Shown in pieces: positions 1-7,307 of a stretch of 18,056 nt of DNA (position 1 is the stretch's first letter; each line of letters opens with the position of its first letter). The notes below the pieces were generated by a model. It made no database searches. It was not told the DNA's origin and saw only the letters and a program-made list of their open reading frames with translations. The stretch covers positions 1 through 18,056 of the forward strand of contig JBEKDJ010000066.1 of the NCBI GenBank assembly GCA_050014415.1, given 5' to 3'. The stretch comes from JBEKDJ01 sp050014415 (GTDB taxonomy: Bacteria > Desulfobacterota > BSN033 > UBA1163). A program made the position numbers and the translations under genes.

Positions 1-5
1 TTCAT
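1..5 (-). CDS. start of a leftward gene, almost entirely outside the window
   Basis: Only the start codon and two further bases lie in the window. On the minus strand an ATG (5-3) is preceded by AGGAGG (17-12) with a 6-base spacer, an ideal ribosome binding site. A sigma-70-like promoter lies at 70-99. The product cannot be identified. The gene is divergent from the two-component pair that starts at 561. Confidence 0.5.
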
Positions 6-69
6 CTTGCACCTCCTGGGTGAATAGCCGGTTGATGGGTTCAACCGCTTCTTGTGTAGTGTTAATGCT

Positions 70-99
70 ATCCTAGGAGGTGTTTTTGTTTCTTGTCAA
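70..99 (-). promoter_or_regulatory. sigma-70-type promoter for the leftward gene
   Basis: Read on the minus strand there is a perfect TTGACA (99-94), an 18-base spacer and TAGGAT (75-70), which matches four of six bases of the -10 consensus. It faces the ATG at position 5, so the leader would be about 55-60 bases. Found by eye; the promoter call is inference. Confidence 0.5.
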
Positions 100-171
100 G
101 GAAATTGATTACGGATTAGGGGTAAAAAAGGAAATTAGATGAACCTCTCGACTTCAGAACAGCAGCATGGC

Positions 172-306
172 GGCTTGCCTTAGGTCCGAGATCAGACCGA
201 AGCCTCAGGCTAACCCTAACTGGTGCCTTACAAAACACCCCAATGGGTGGAGTGTTCGGAATAGGTCACGTCGAAGCCTTGGCACCGGCGAATGTTTCAA
301 ACGGTG
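172..306. other. gene-free region with several complementary segments, possibly a structured RNA
   Basis: Pairings seen directly are GGCTT 172-176 with AAGCC 200-204 enclosing GGTC 183-186 with GACC 195-198; CACCC 236-240 with GGGTG 245-249; AGGCT 207-211 with AGCCT 275-279; GGTGCC 222-227 with GGCACC 281-286; and CACCG 283-287 with CGGTG 302-306. The third and fourth pairs cross (a pseudoknot), and the fourth and fifth are mutually exclusive. I recognise no known RNA family. The strand is unknown because stems look alike on both. Some short pairings are expected by chance, so an RNA is only a hypothesis. Confidence 0.3.
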
Positions 307-330
307 TCTTTCCACTTCCACATTTAACTG

Positions 331-358
331 TTGCATTTTTCTATTTTGAATTTATAAT
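331..358 (+). promoter_or_regulatory. sigma-70-type promoter upstream of the OmpR-type regulator
   Basis: TTGCAT (331-336), a 16-base spacer and a perfect TATAAT (353-358) lie in a locally AT-rich stretch. Transcription would begin near 365, giving the regulator gene a leader of roughly 195 bases. The -35 matches the consensus only in its first three bases, so the call rests on the -10 and the spacing. Confidence 0.5.
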
Positions 359-369
359 GTTAGAAAAAT

Positions 370-535
370 GGGATCAAGGGGGTAGCCCCCGTAAAGGCGC
401 GAAAGTATTTCAGTGAAGGTGTTAAGAAGCAGACAGACTAAGGGGTCTGGCAAGAGTCTTACTACTAGGGTTCAGAGGGTCGCGTCCGCCTTTGGGAGGA
501 TTGAATCCTAGAATCCTGCCTGACGAGACGCGAGG
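370..535 (+). promoter_or_regulatory. structured 5' leader of the two-component operon (possible regulatory RNA)
   Basis: Downstream of the TATAAT at 353-358 are GGGGG 378-382 / CCCCC 386-390; CAGAC 434-438 / GTCTG 445-449; and a nested hairpin with outer stem TCGCGTC 480-486 / GACGCGA 527-533 (7 bp) and inner stem AGGATT 497-502 / AATCCT 512-517. The regulator start at 561 lacks a canonical Shine-Dalgarno; only GGAA precedes it. A long folded leader plus a weak binding site would fit RNA-level control, but the sequence matches no riboswitch or leader class I know, and no run of T follows any hairpin. Confidence 0.35.
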
Positions 536-560
536 TTGAATCCTTCTCTAGAAACTGGAA

Positions 561-1232
561 ATGCGAATCCTGGTTATTGAAGACGAGAAAAAGGTAGCCA
601 ACTTTATCAAGAAGGGCTTGGAAGAGGAACACTACGCGGTCGATACCGCTAATGATGGTGAAGCGGGCCTCTTTATGGCTGAAGCTAATGAATATGATCT
701 CATTGTTCTTGATTTGATGATTCCCAGAATTGATGGATTGGAGGTTTTAAGACGGATACGCGGTGGCAAAATCAATGTTCCCATATTGGTTTTGACCGCA
801 AGAGCTGCCGTGGAAGATATTGTGAAAGGATTGGATACCGGGTGCGATGATTATTTGACTAAACCGTTCGAATTTGTCGAATTCTTGGCGAGGATACGGG
901 CTCTATTGCGTCGTGAGAAGATTGATAAGGAACCCATTCTAAAATTAGCTGACTTAACCCTGTCCCTGGTAACCCATAAAGTCATGAGGAAAGGTAGAGA
1001 GATAGAACTCACCAGCAAAGAGTATGCCCTCTTGGAATATTTCATGAGAAACCCAGAAAAGGTTCTCACTAGGACGATGATTTCAGAGCACGTATGGGAT
1101 TACCATTTTGACTCCTTGACGAATGTGGTCGACGTCTACGTCAATTATTTGAGAAAAAAGATTGATAAGGATTTCGAGCCCAAGCTGATCCATACCATCC
1201 GAGGGGTCGGTTACATCATGAAAAGGGAATGA
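561..1232 (+). CDS. OmpR/PhoB-family DNA-binding response regulator
   Basis: Cytoplasmic transcription factor of a two-component system, 223 residues, the usual family length. The receiver domain (about 1-115) has the acidic pocket E7/D8, phosphoacceptor D51 in a VLDLMIP context, T79 and K101 followed by Pro. The winged-helix DNA-binding domain (about 125-223) carries the typical ELTSKEYALLEYF and TNVVDVYVNYLRKKID segments and ends in IRGVGY. The ATG at 561 is the natural start, since the protein begins MRILVIEDE, but there is no clear Shine-Dalgarno. Its stop overlaps the kinase start in an ATGA, so the two are translationally coupled. The pair resembles CusR/CusS-type metal or envelope-stress systems, but the signal and target genes cannot be read from the sequence. 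Confidence 0.95.
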   Translation: MRILVIEDEKKVANFIKKGLEEEHYAVDTANDGEAGLFMAEANEYDLIVLDLMIPRIDGLEVLRRIRGGKINVPILVLTARAAVEDIVKGLDTGCDDYLTKPFEFVEFLARIRALLRREKIDKEPILKLADLTLSLVTHKVMRKGREIELTSKEYALLEYFMRNPEKVLTRTMISEHVWDYHFDSLTNVVDVYVNYLRKKIDKDFEPKLIHTIRGVGYIMKRE

Positions 1233-2689
1233 ACTTTCGGAGCCTCCGATTCAAACTCACTTTGTGGTATGTCCTTATCTTGGGAATTCTCTTGATTTCT
1301 TTCAGCAGTTTTTTGTATTTTACCCTTTCAAAAAGCCTCCATCGTGATACAGATGTCAAATTGAGGTCTCTGGCGGAGCTCATCGCTTCGGAATCTGCGT
1401 CTCCACTATCTAAATTTGGTTTCGGAAATATCGATCAGGCGCTTGAGGCATCGATGAATCTGAAGCCGGTTGGCAAGTTCATACAAGTCTTAGACGAATC
1501 AGGCAAGATTGGCCGAAAATCCGATAATTTAAGAAACATTGAGCTTCCGATTAGTCGAAACGCTCTTAAGAATGCCTTCCAGGGTCTTATCACATTTGAA
1601 ACAAATCGCTCTTTGGGAAATGCTCCATTACGAATCATCACCTTCCCTGCGAGAGAAAACAATCGTATCACCAAAATTATCCAAGTTGCTTCCTCATTAG
1701 AAGATGTTGAAGATGCCCTGAATACCCTGTTTATCATCTTGATGATCGCGGTCCCTTTTGCCCTTGTAGTCGCCAGTTTGGGAGGACAATTCCTTGCCAA
1801 TAAGGCACTGAAACCCGTTGATAACGTTACACAGACGGCCCGGATGATCACCTCTCAGAACTTAAACCAAAGGATCAAACCGCTCAGGGTCAAAGATGAA
1901 ATATCGAGACTGATCGAGACATTCAATGAGATGATCTCCCGACTTGATCAATCTTTCCGTCAAATCAAACAATTCAGCACGGACGCTTCTCATGAATTAA
2001 AAACTCCATTGACTATCCTCAAAGGAGAAGTGGAGGTAACCCTCCGGAAGAGAAGGACATCGGATGAATATGAGCAGACTTTGAGGAGTAATTTAGAAGA
2101 GATTAATCGGATGTCACAAATCGTTGAAGACCTCTTATTCCTTTCTAGAGCAGATATCGGAGAGGTGCGCTTGAACAGGGAGGCAATCAATCTTAATGAG
2201 ATTCTCAATGAGTTGGTTGTTCAGATGAAAATATTGGCCCAGGCTAAGAACATCCGTATCGAGACATCGAACCATCATGGAGATATTCATGTCTTTGGGG
2301 ATGCTCTGAGGATCAGAGAACTTTTTTCGAATTTGATTGAGAATGGGATTAAATACACCGAGAATGGAGGGTCCATTCATATCACCCTCACAAAAGAGAC
2401 CCCACCTCAAGATAGGATTTCTCTCGATAGGATTGAAGGCGATCAGACCGAATTCGTAAGAATTATCGTGTCTGATACGGGAATTGGGATTGCTGAAGAG
2501 GATCAGCAGAAGATATTCGATCGCTTTTTTAGGGTGGATAAAGCTCGGTCAAGGGATCAAGGAGGAAGTGGTCTCGGCCTTAGTATTTGTAAATGGATCG
2601 TTGAAGCCCATCATGGTGAAATTACAGTAGAAAGTGAAATTGAAAAAGGGAGTTCTTTTGTAGTCAGATTACCTCTCTATTCTCTCTGA
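1229..2689 (+). CDS. membrane-bound sensor histidine kinase, partner of the upstream regulator
   Basis: 486-residue inner-membrane kinase that would phosphorylate the regulator at D51. The order is: transmembrane helix 1 (about 10-33), a sensor segment facing the periplasm (about 34-165), transmembrane helix 2 (about 167-190), a HAMP linker (about 190-243), a HisKA domain with H-box ASHELKTP and phosphoacceptor H255, then a HATPase_c domain with N-box residues N368 and N372, D416 in DTGIGI, and the GGSGLGLSI lid (445-453). All catalytic motifs are present. It overlaps the regulator gene by 4 bases (ATGA). Layout and length fit CusS/heavy-metal-sensor-type kinases, but the periplasmic part shows no recognisable ligand motif, so the stimulus is unknown. 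Confidence 0.95.
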   Translation: MNFRSLRFKLTLWYVLILGILLISFSSFLYFTLSKSLHRDTDVKLRSLAELIASESASPLSKFGFGNIDQALEASMNLKPVGKFIQVLDESGKIGRKSDNLRNIELPISRNALKNAFQGLITFETNRSLGNAPLRIITFPARENNRITKIIQVASSLEDVEDALNTLFIILMIAVPFALVVASLGGQFLANKALKPVDNVTQTARMITSQNLNQRIKPLRVKDEISRLIETFNEMISRLDQSFRQIKQFSTDASHELKTPLTILKGEVEVTLRKRRTSDEYEQTLRSNLEEINRMSQIVEDLLFLSRADIGEVRLNREAINLNEILNELVVQMKILAQAKNIRIETSNHHGDIHVFGDALRIRELFSNLIENGIKYTENGGSIHITLTKETPPQDRISLDRIEGDQTEFVRIIVSDTGIGIAEEDQQKIFDRFFRVDKARSRDQGGSGLGLSICKWIVEAHHGEITVESEIEKGSSFVVRLPLYSL

Positions 2690-2703
2690 GTCCTGGTTGG
2701 AAG

Positions 2704-2735
2704 TTGTCACTCCGTTGGCCAAGTTCTTTACGGAG
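2704..2735. other. inverted repeat after the histidine kinase gene
   Basis: CTCCGT (2710-2715) and ACGGAG (2730-2735) form a 6-bp stem with a 14-base loop just downstream of the kinase stop. No run of T follows, so it is not a convincing intrinsic terminator. It also lies upstream of the sigma-54 promoter at 2846, where an activator site could sit. The function is undetermined. Confidence 0.3.
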
Positions 2736-2845
2736 ACTGGTTAGCTATTGTCCAGCGGTCATCCTTTCCTGAACTTCTCTGGAAATTGAGTCAGAAAAAA
2801 CATAATAAAAACAAGTAAATTCAAATATCAGAAAAAGCCAAAAAT

Positions 2846-2861
2846 TGGCACTTATTTTGCA
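2846..2861 (+). promoter_or_regulatory. sigma-54 promoter of the pilus cluster
   Basis: The sequence TGGCACTTATTTTGCA matches the sigma-54 -24/-12 consensus exactly at TGGCAC and TTGCA with the required 5-base gap, placing GG and GC 12 bases apart. Transcription would start near 2872, about 67 bases before pilB. The cluster encodes its own sigma-54 activator, pilR (9037-10428), which makes the site functionally sensible. Motif and spacing are seen; control by PilR is inferred. Confidence 0.75.
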
Positions 2862-2875
2862 AATAAAGTTTGTTC

Positions 2876-2903
2876 TTGACAAAAATTCTCCTTTTTTAAT
2901 ACT
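2876..2903 (+). promoter_or_regulatory. possible second (sigma-70) promoter of pilB
   Basis: A perfect TTGACA (2876-2881) is followed after 16 bases by AATACT (2898-2903), four of six matches to the -10 consensus. It overlaps the expected start of the sigma-54 transcript. The weak -10 makes it tentative; it could give basal expression alongside regulated expression. Confidence 0.3.
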
Positions 2904-2938
2904 TATAGATAATAGCAAAAACCAAAGAGGGTCGAAAA

Positions 2939-4738
2939 TTGTCAGAACGTCTCGGTGAGCTTCTCGTAAAGAGAAACTATATTACTCCCGACCAGCTCAA
3001 GAAGGCGTTAGAGGAGCAGAAACTCAAAGGGGGTCGTCTAGAATCGAACCTAATAAGATTGGGGTATGTCAAAGAAGATGAGCTATTATCTTTTTTGAGT
3101 TCACAGTTTAGGGTCCCTGCCATAAAACTCTCCAGAATGGAAATCAACCCAAACGTGATTGGATTGATCCCCTCCAGCACTTCGAAAAAGTATTTCATCA
3201 TTCCCATCAGCCGGGTCGGTCCAAAGCTGACGCTGGCAATGGCTGACCCTAGTAATATCGTTGTGATCGATGAGATTAAATTCATGACCGGCTTCAATGT
3301 TGAGGCAGTGGTAGCTTCGGAGACCGAGATCATCGATGCGATTAAAAAATACTATGGAGGCGGGGGCAGTGTTGCTGGAAAGGGAAACGTGTCGTTCCAG
3401 GCCGCCGATTATTCCCTTGAGGAGGAGAAGTCATCGTCTTCGGATAGCGAGTTTACCCTCGAAGATGATATGGTCAATGTCGATGATTTCGATGCCCTCG
3501 TCCATGGAGCGGTGGATAATGTTGAAGTGGTGGACACCCAGGCCCTGCAGGATGACGGGGTAGAGATCGAAGGGCCCATCATAAAGATCGTCAATGGAAT
3601 TCTGATCAAGGCAATCAAGATGGGGGCGAGCGATATCCACTTTGAACCTTATGAGAGAACGTATCGAGTCAGGTACAGAATCGATGGGGTGTTGAGGCGT
3701 GAGATGGTACTCCCCAATCAGATTAGAAATGCTATCGTCTCTCGTTTAAAGATCATGGCGAGCTTGGATATTGCTGAAAGACGACTTCCCCAGGATGGGA
3801 GGATTAAATTACGACTGGGAAAAGGACGGGAGATGGACTTCCGCACGTCGACTATCCCTGTCCTCTATGGTGAGAAAGTGGTCCTCCGGTTGTTAGACAA
3901 AGCTGCTCTACAACTTGACATGACCAAACTGGGATTTGAAGAATCGTCTCTACAGGATTTACAAACTGCCATTCATCGACCCGTAGGAATGATCTTGGTG
4001 ACCGGCCCAACGGGAAGTGGAAAAACCACGACCCTGTATTCTGCCTTATCCGAATTGAATAAAGAGACCGAGAATATTCTCACTGCTGAAGATCCAATCG
4101 AATACAATTTCATGGGCATCAATCAGGTCCAGATGCATGAAGAAATTGGGCTCACCTTCGCCTCTACCCTCCGCTCCTTTCTCCGCCAAGACCCTGATAT
4201 CATTATGGTGGGTGAAATTCGAGATTTTGAAACAGCACAGATCGCCGTTCAGGCGGCCTTAACAGGGCATCTCGTCTTGAGCACGGTCCACACCAATGAC
4301 GCTCCGGGAACGGTTACCAGGTTAATCGATATGGGCGTCGAACCTTTTTTGATCTCGTCTGCAGTCATTTTGATCCTCGCCCAAAGGTTGATCCGAAAGA
4401 TCTGCATGGATTGTAGGGAACCCCTCAAAGTCCATCCTCAACTTTTGATCGACTTGGGGGTTCCTCCGGACGAGGTCAAATCCCTCACGATTTATAAAGG
4501 GAAAGGATGCCCTATTTGCAATAATACGGGATACAAAGGCCGCCTCGGCCTCTATGAAGTGATGCCGATGAAAGAGGAGGTCAAGGAGCTTGTGCTATCT
4601 CGCGCCTCGGCCTCCGAGGTAAAGAAGGAAGCCATCCGATTAGGGATGAAGACGTTGAGACAAAGTGGAATTCTTAAGATAAAGAATGGGTTGACGACCA
4701 TCGAGGAAGTGCTCAGGTCAACCATGGATGATCGATGA
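2939..4738 (+). CDS. pilB: type IV pilus assembly (extension) ATPase PilB
   Basis: Cytoplasmic hexameric ATPase that powers pilin polymerisation, GspE/PilB family, 599 residues. The N-terminal MshEN/GspE-N type domain (about 1-140, beginning SERLGELLVKR) is followed by an acidic, serine-rich linker (about 141-205). The ATPase core then has ASDIHFEP (230-237), Walker A GPTGSGKT (356-363), AEDPIEY (383-389), Walker B DPDIIMVGEIRD (418-429) and the His box GHLVLSTVHTND (443-454). A zinc-type tetracysteine pattern, C489/C492 and C524/C527, marks PilB and GspE rather than PilT. The start is TTG, chosen because AGAGG (2926-2930) lies 8 bases upstream and the protein then begins at the family N terminus. 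It is the first gene of the pil cluster and is preceded by a sigma-54 promoter. GspE of a type II secretion system is unlikely given the neighbours. Confidence 0.95.
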   Translation: MSERLGELLVKRNYITPDQLKKALEEQKLKGGRLESNLIRLGYVKEDELLSFLSSQFRVPAIKLSRMEINPNVIGLIPSSTSKKYFIIPISRVGPKLTLAMADPSNIVVIDEIKFMTGFNVEAVVASETEIIDAIKKYYGGGGSVAGKGNVSFQAADYSLEEEKSSSSDSEFTLEDDMVNVDDFDALVHGAVDNVEVVDTQALQDDGVEIEGPIIKIVNGILIKAIKMGASDIHFEPYERTYRVRYRIDGVLRREMVLPNQIRNAIVSRLKIMASLDIAERRLPQDGRIKLRLGKGREMDFRTSTIPVLYGEKVVLRLLDKAALQLDMTKLGFEESSLQDLQTAIHRPVGMILVTGPTGSGKTTTLYSALSELNKETENILTAEDPIEYNFMGINQVQMHEEIGLTFASTLRSFLRQDPDIIMVGEIRDFETAQIAVQAALTGHLVLSTVHTNDAPGTVTRLIDMGVEPFLISSAVILILAQRLIRKICMDCREPLKVHPQLLIDLGVPPDEVKSLTIYKGKGCPICNNTGYKGRLGLYEVMPMKEEVKELVLSRASASEVKKEAIRLGMKTLRQSGILKIKNGLTTIEEVLRSTMDDR

Positions 4739-4746
4739 CCCTTGGA

Positions 4747-4782
4747 CCGGCAACGCACCCTGTCCTGCATGGGGTGCACCGG
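4747..4782 (+). other. hairpin in the pilB-pilT intergenic gap
   Basis: GCACCC (4755-4760) pairs with GGGTGC (4772-4777) around an 11-base loop, and flanking CCGG tetramers (4747-4750, 4779-4782) extend the stem. No T run follows. It sits 8-69 bases after the pilB stop and before pilT, so it may mark a processing or partial attenuation point that sets the ratio of the two ATPases; that role is inference. Confidence 0.4.
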
Positions 4783-4815
4783 ATGACCTTTAAGAGGAGG
4801 TTTTAGGAGAAAAGC

Positions 4816-5922
4816 ATGGCTGAACTACAGAAATTGCTCGAAATCGTGATTGAGAAGAAGGCCTCTGACTTACATCTCACTACCGGAGCGCCGCCACAAT
4901 TCCGGATTGACGGAAGATTGACGAGTTTCGATACGACCTCTCTCACCGCACCCGAGACCAAACGGCTCTGTTATAGTGTATTGACCGACGCCCAGCGGCA
5001 TAATTTTGAGGAAGAGAATGAATTGGATTTTTCATTTGGGATAAAGGGATTGAGCCGATTTAGAGGCAACATCTATGTGCAGAGAGGAGCGGTTGCGGGT
5101 GCATTTCGGGCCCTCTCTTTTGATATCCTCAACTTCTCCGAATTGGGGATCCCTCCGGTCGTTAACGAACTCCTCAATAGACCCAAAGGCCTTGTATTGG
5201 TGACGGGGCCAACAGGGACAGGAAAATCGACGACATTGGCCGCGATGATCGACAAAATCAATAGTGAGAAAAGTGCCCACATTATCACCATCGAAGATCC
5301 GATCGAATACCTTCATCATCACAAGAAATGCATGGTCAACCAGAGAGAGGTGAACTCCGATACCAAGAGTTTTTCTTCCGCACTCCGGCATATCCTCAGA
5401 CAAGATCCGGACATTATTCTCATCGGCGAAATGAGGGATTTGGAGACGATTCAGGCAGCCCTCGTTACAGCTGAAACAGGACATCTCACCTTTGCCACAT
5501 TACACACGAACTCCTGCACAGAAACGATCAATCGGATCATCGATGTCTTTCCGCCTCATCAGCAACAGCAGATACGGACTCAACTTTCCTTTGTTCTGGA
5601 AGGGGTTTTGGCCCAACAGCTTATCCCCAGAGCAGGTGGCAAAGGACGTGCCTTGGCCGTGGAGGTAATGATTCCGAACCCTGCCATTCGAAACCTTATT
5701 CGAGAGGATAAGATTCAACAACTCTACTCGCTTATGCAAGTGGGCCAAGCGAAATTCGGGATGCAAACCATGAACCAAGCCCTTTTTTCTCTCGTCGAAC
5801 GTCATCTCATTTCCCTGGAGGATGCCATGGATCGGAGCCACAATCTTGATGAATTCCGACAGATGCTTTCTACCTCCAACGTGCCGACAGGGAGAAAGGA
5901 AAGACCGGTGAGGACAGTATGA
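4816..5922 (+). CDS. pilT: type IV pilus retraction ATPase PilT
   Basis: Hexameric cytoplasmic ATPase that depolymerises pili and drives twitching motility, 368 residues. Seen: the N-terminal KKASDLHLTTG segment (about 14-24), Walker A GPTGTGKST (131-139), ITIEDPIEY near 157-165, Walker B DPDIILIGEMRD (197-208), the His box with ATLHTN (227-232), and the PilT-specific AIRNLIRE motif (290-297). The zinc tetracysteine of PilB is absent. A short polar tail follows position 352. The start is fixed by AGGAG (4805-4809) 6 bases before the ATG. It lies 77 bases after pilB and 22 bases before pilC, consistent with one operon. PilU is an alternative name for such ATPases, but position and motif favour PilT. 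Confidence 0.95.
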   Translation: MAELQKLLEIVIEKKASDLHLTTGAPPQFRIDGRLTSFDTTSLTAPETKRLCYSVLTDAQRHNFEEENELDFSFGIKGLSRFRGNIYVQRGAVAGAFRALSFDILNFSELGIPPVVNELLNRPKGLVLVTGPTGTGKSTTLAAMIDKINSEKSAHIITIEDPIEYLHHHKKCMVNQREVNSDTKSFSSALRHILRQDPDIILIGEMRDLETIQAALVTAETGHLTFATLHTNSCTETINRIIDVFPPHQQQQIRTQLSFVLEGVLAQQLIPRAGGKGRALAVEVMIPNPAIRNLIREDKIQQLYSLMQVGQAKFGMQTMNQALFSLVERHLISLEDAMDRSHNLDEFRQMLSTSNVPTGRKERPVRTV

Positions 5923-5944
5923 ATCGGTCGGAAAGGTAAGGAAA

Positions 5945-7153
5945 ATGCCAATCTACAAATGGGAAGGGAAGACACTCAAAGGATTGATTAAGAAGGGGGA
6001 AATGGAGGCACCCAGCGAGGCTGCCCTTCGGATTCATCTCAGACAGCAAAGCGTTGTCCCGACCAAGATCCTCTTGAAGGGAAAAGAGATTAGTATCAAG
6101 CTGCCTTTTCTCAAGAAAAAAGTGAATCGGAGGGCGATTGCAATTTTCACCCGGCAGCTTTCGACGATGATCGACGCCGGATTGCCTCTGGTTCAATCCC
6201 TCGAGATTCTCTCTTCGCAACAAGATAGCCCTGTCTTTAAGAAGGTCCTCCGAGAAATCAAAGAGGATGTGGAGGGAGGGTCCACTTTTGCAGGAGCCCT
6301 CAAGAAACATCCGGCCACCTTTGACGATTTATACACGAACTTGGTCGTCGCGGGAGAGGAGGGGGGTATCTTAGACAATATTCTGACCCGTTTGGCGAAC
6401 TACATCGAAAAGGCAGAGGCCTTGAAAAAAAAGGTTAAATCGGCTCTGGTCTATCCGTCTGCCATTATGGGGGTAGCCGTCATCGTTGTAGGGATCCTGA
6501 TGTTCTTCGTCATCCCTGTCTTTGAAACGATGTTCAAATCGGCAGGTCAAACATTGCCTCTTCCAACACTCATCGTCGTGGCACTAAGTAGATTGGCAAA
6601 GAAATACATAATCATCTTCATCCCAGGAGTCATTCTTCTTTCCTATCTCTTTAGAAAATACTATAAAACCGAAAGCGGGAAGACTTTGATCGACCGTCTC
6701 CTTCTAAAATTGCCTGTGTTTGGCGTGCTCCTTCGGAAAGTAGCTGTGGCCCGGTTTTCTCGTACCTTGGGAACCCTCGTTAGTAGCGGGGTTCCTATTT
6801 TGGATGGATTAACTATTGTCTCAAGGACCGCTGGAAACAGAACCGTTGAGACGGCCATCCTCAATGCGAGGTCCAGCATCCGGGAAGGTGAAACCATCTC
6901 AGAGCCATTAGGCCGCAGCGGGATCTTTCCGCCCATGGTCATCCAGATGATCGCTGTTGGAGAATCGACCGGAGCCTTGGACGCCATGTTGAGCAAGATT
7001 GCAGATTTCTATGATGAAGAGGTAGATGTCGCTGTGGGGAACTTGACCTCCCTTCTTGAGCCACTTCTCATGGTCTTTTTGGGAGTCGTGATCGGAGGGG
7101 TTGTCATCGCGATGTATCTCCCTATATTCAACATGGCGTCTGCGGTGGGCTAG
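5945..7153 (+). CDS. pilC: type IV pilus inner-membrane platform protein PilC
   Basis: Polytopic inner-membrane protein of the T2SSF/GspF family, 402 residues, on which PilB and PilT act. It begins MPIYKWEGKTLKG, a family-typical start. Two homologous T2SSF halves are visible: the first about 68-190 (RRAIAIFTRQLSTMIDAGLPL and AGEEGGILDNIL) and the second about 268-392 (VARFSRTLGTLVSSGVPILDG and VGESTGALDAML). Hydrophobic segments occur near 170-190, 218-235 and 370-395. It starts 22 bases after pilT; the preceding AAGG and TAAGGA provide a modest ribosome binding site. The gene looks intact. Confidence 0.95.
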   Translation: MPIYKWEGKTLKGLIKKGEMEAPSEAALRIHLRQQSVVPTKILLKGKEISIKLPFLKKKVNRRAIAIFTRQLSTMIDAGLPLVQSLEILSSQQDSPVFKKVLREIKEDVEGGSTFAGALKKHPATFDDLYTNLVVAGEEGGILDNILTRLANYIEKAEALKKKVKSALVYPSAIMGVAVIVVGILMFFVIPVFETMFKSAGQTLPLPTLIVVALSRLAKKYIIIFIPGVILLSYLFRKYYKTESGKTLIDRLLLKLPVFGVLLRKVAVARFSRTLGTLVSSGVPILDGLTIVSRTAGNRTVETAILNARSSIREGETISEPLGRSGIFPPMVIQMIAVGESTGALDAMLSKIADFYDEEVDVAVGNLTSLLEPLLMVFLGVVIGGVVIAMYLPIFNMASAVG

Positions 7154-7204
7154 ACTTACGTTATTTGGAAAGTAGAAGTTTCATCTTGGGGTAATTGCAA
7201 AGAT

Positions 7205-7278
7205 GCCCGTTTCGTCATTTGGTTACATTGTTGTCCTTACGAACTTCATGTAACCTTCCACCCTTAAACCGAACGGGC
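7205..7278 (+). promoter_or_regulatory. nested inverted repeats in the pilC-pilS gap
   Basis: GCCCGTT (7205-7211) is complementary to AACGGGC (7272-7278), and inside it GGTTAC (7221-7226) is complementary to GTAACC (7250-7255). The two stems are coaxial, not crossing. They fill most of the 154-base gap before pilS, whose ATG at 7308 has no recognisable Shine-Dalgarno. No T run follows. The element may be a leader fold, a processing site or a protein-binding palindrome. Confidence 0.4.
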
Positions 7279-7307
7279 TTCGTAACCGTAATCCTTACCT
7301 AAAAAAT

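Noticed and set aside
74..160. AGGAGGTG on the + strand as a ribosome binding site
   Set aside because: Only an 18-codon frame from TTG follows, with no recognisable product; the bases lie within the spacer and -10 of the leftward promoter.
167..349. 60-residue open frame upstream of the response regulator
   Set aside because: No ribosome binding site, no recognisable domain, Cys/Arg/Ser-rich composition, and it runs through the paired segments that look like structure rather than coding sequence.
2704..2714. Eleven-base match TTGTCACTCCG shared with 15522-15532
   Set aside because: Similarity stops after 11 bases and the flanking structure differs; it could be a degenerate copy of the palindrome, but chance cannot be excluded.
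5032..5484. 150-residue minus-strand open frame inside pilT
   Set aside because: Shadow of pilT; no domain, no ribosome binding site, and pilT motifs are intact on the opposite strand.
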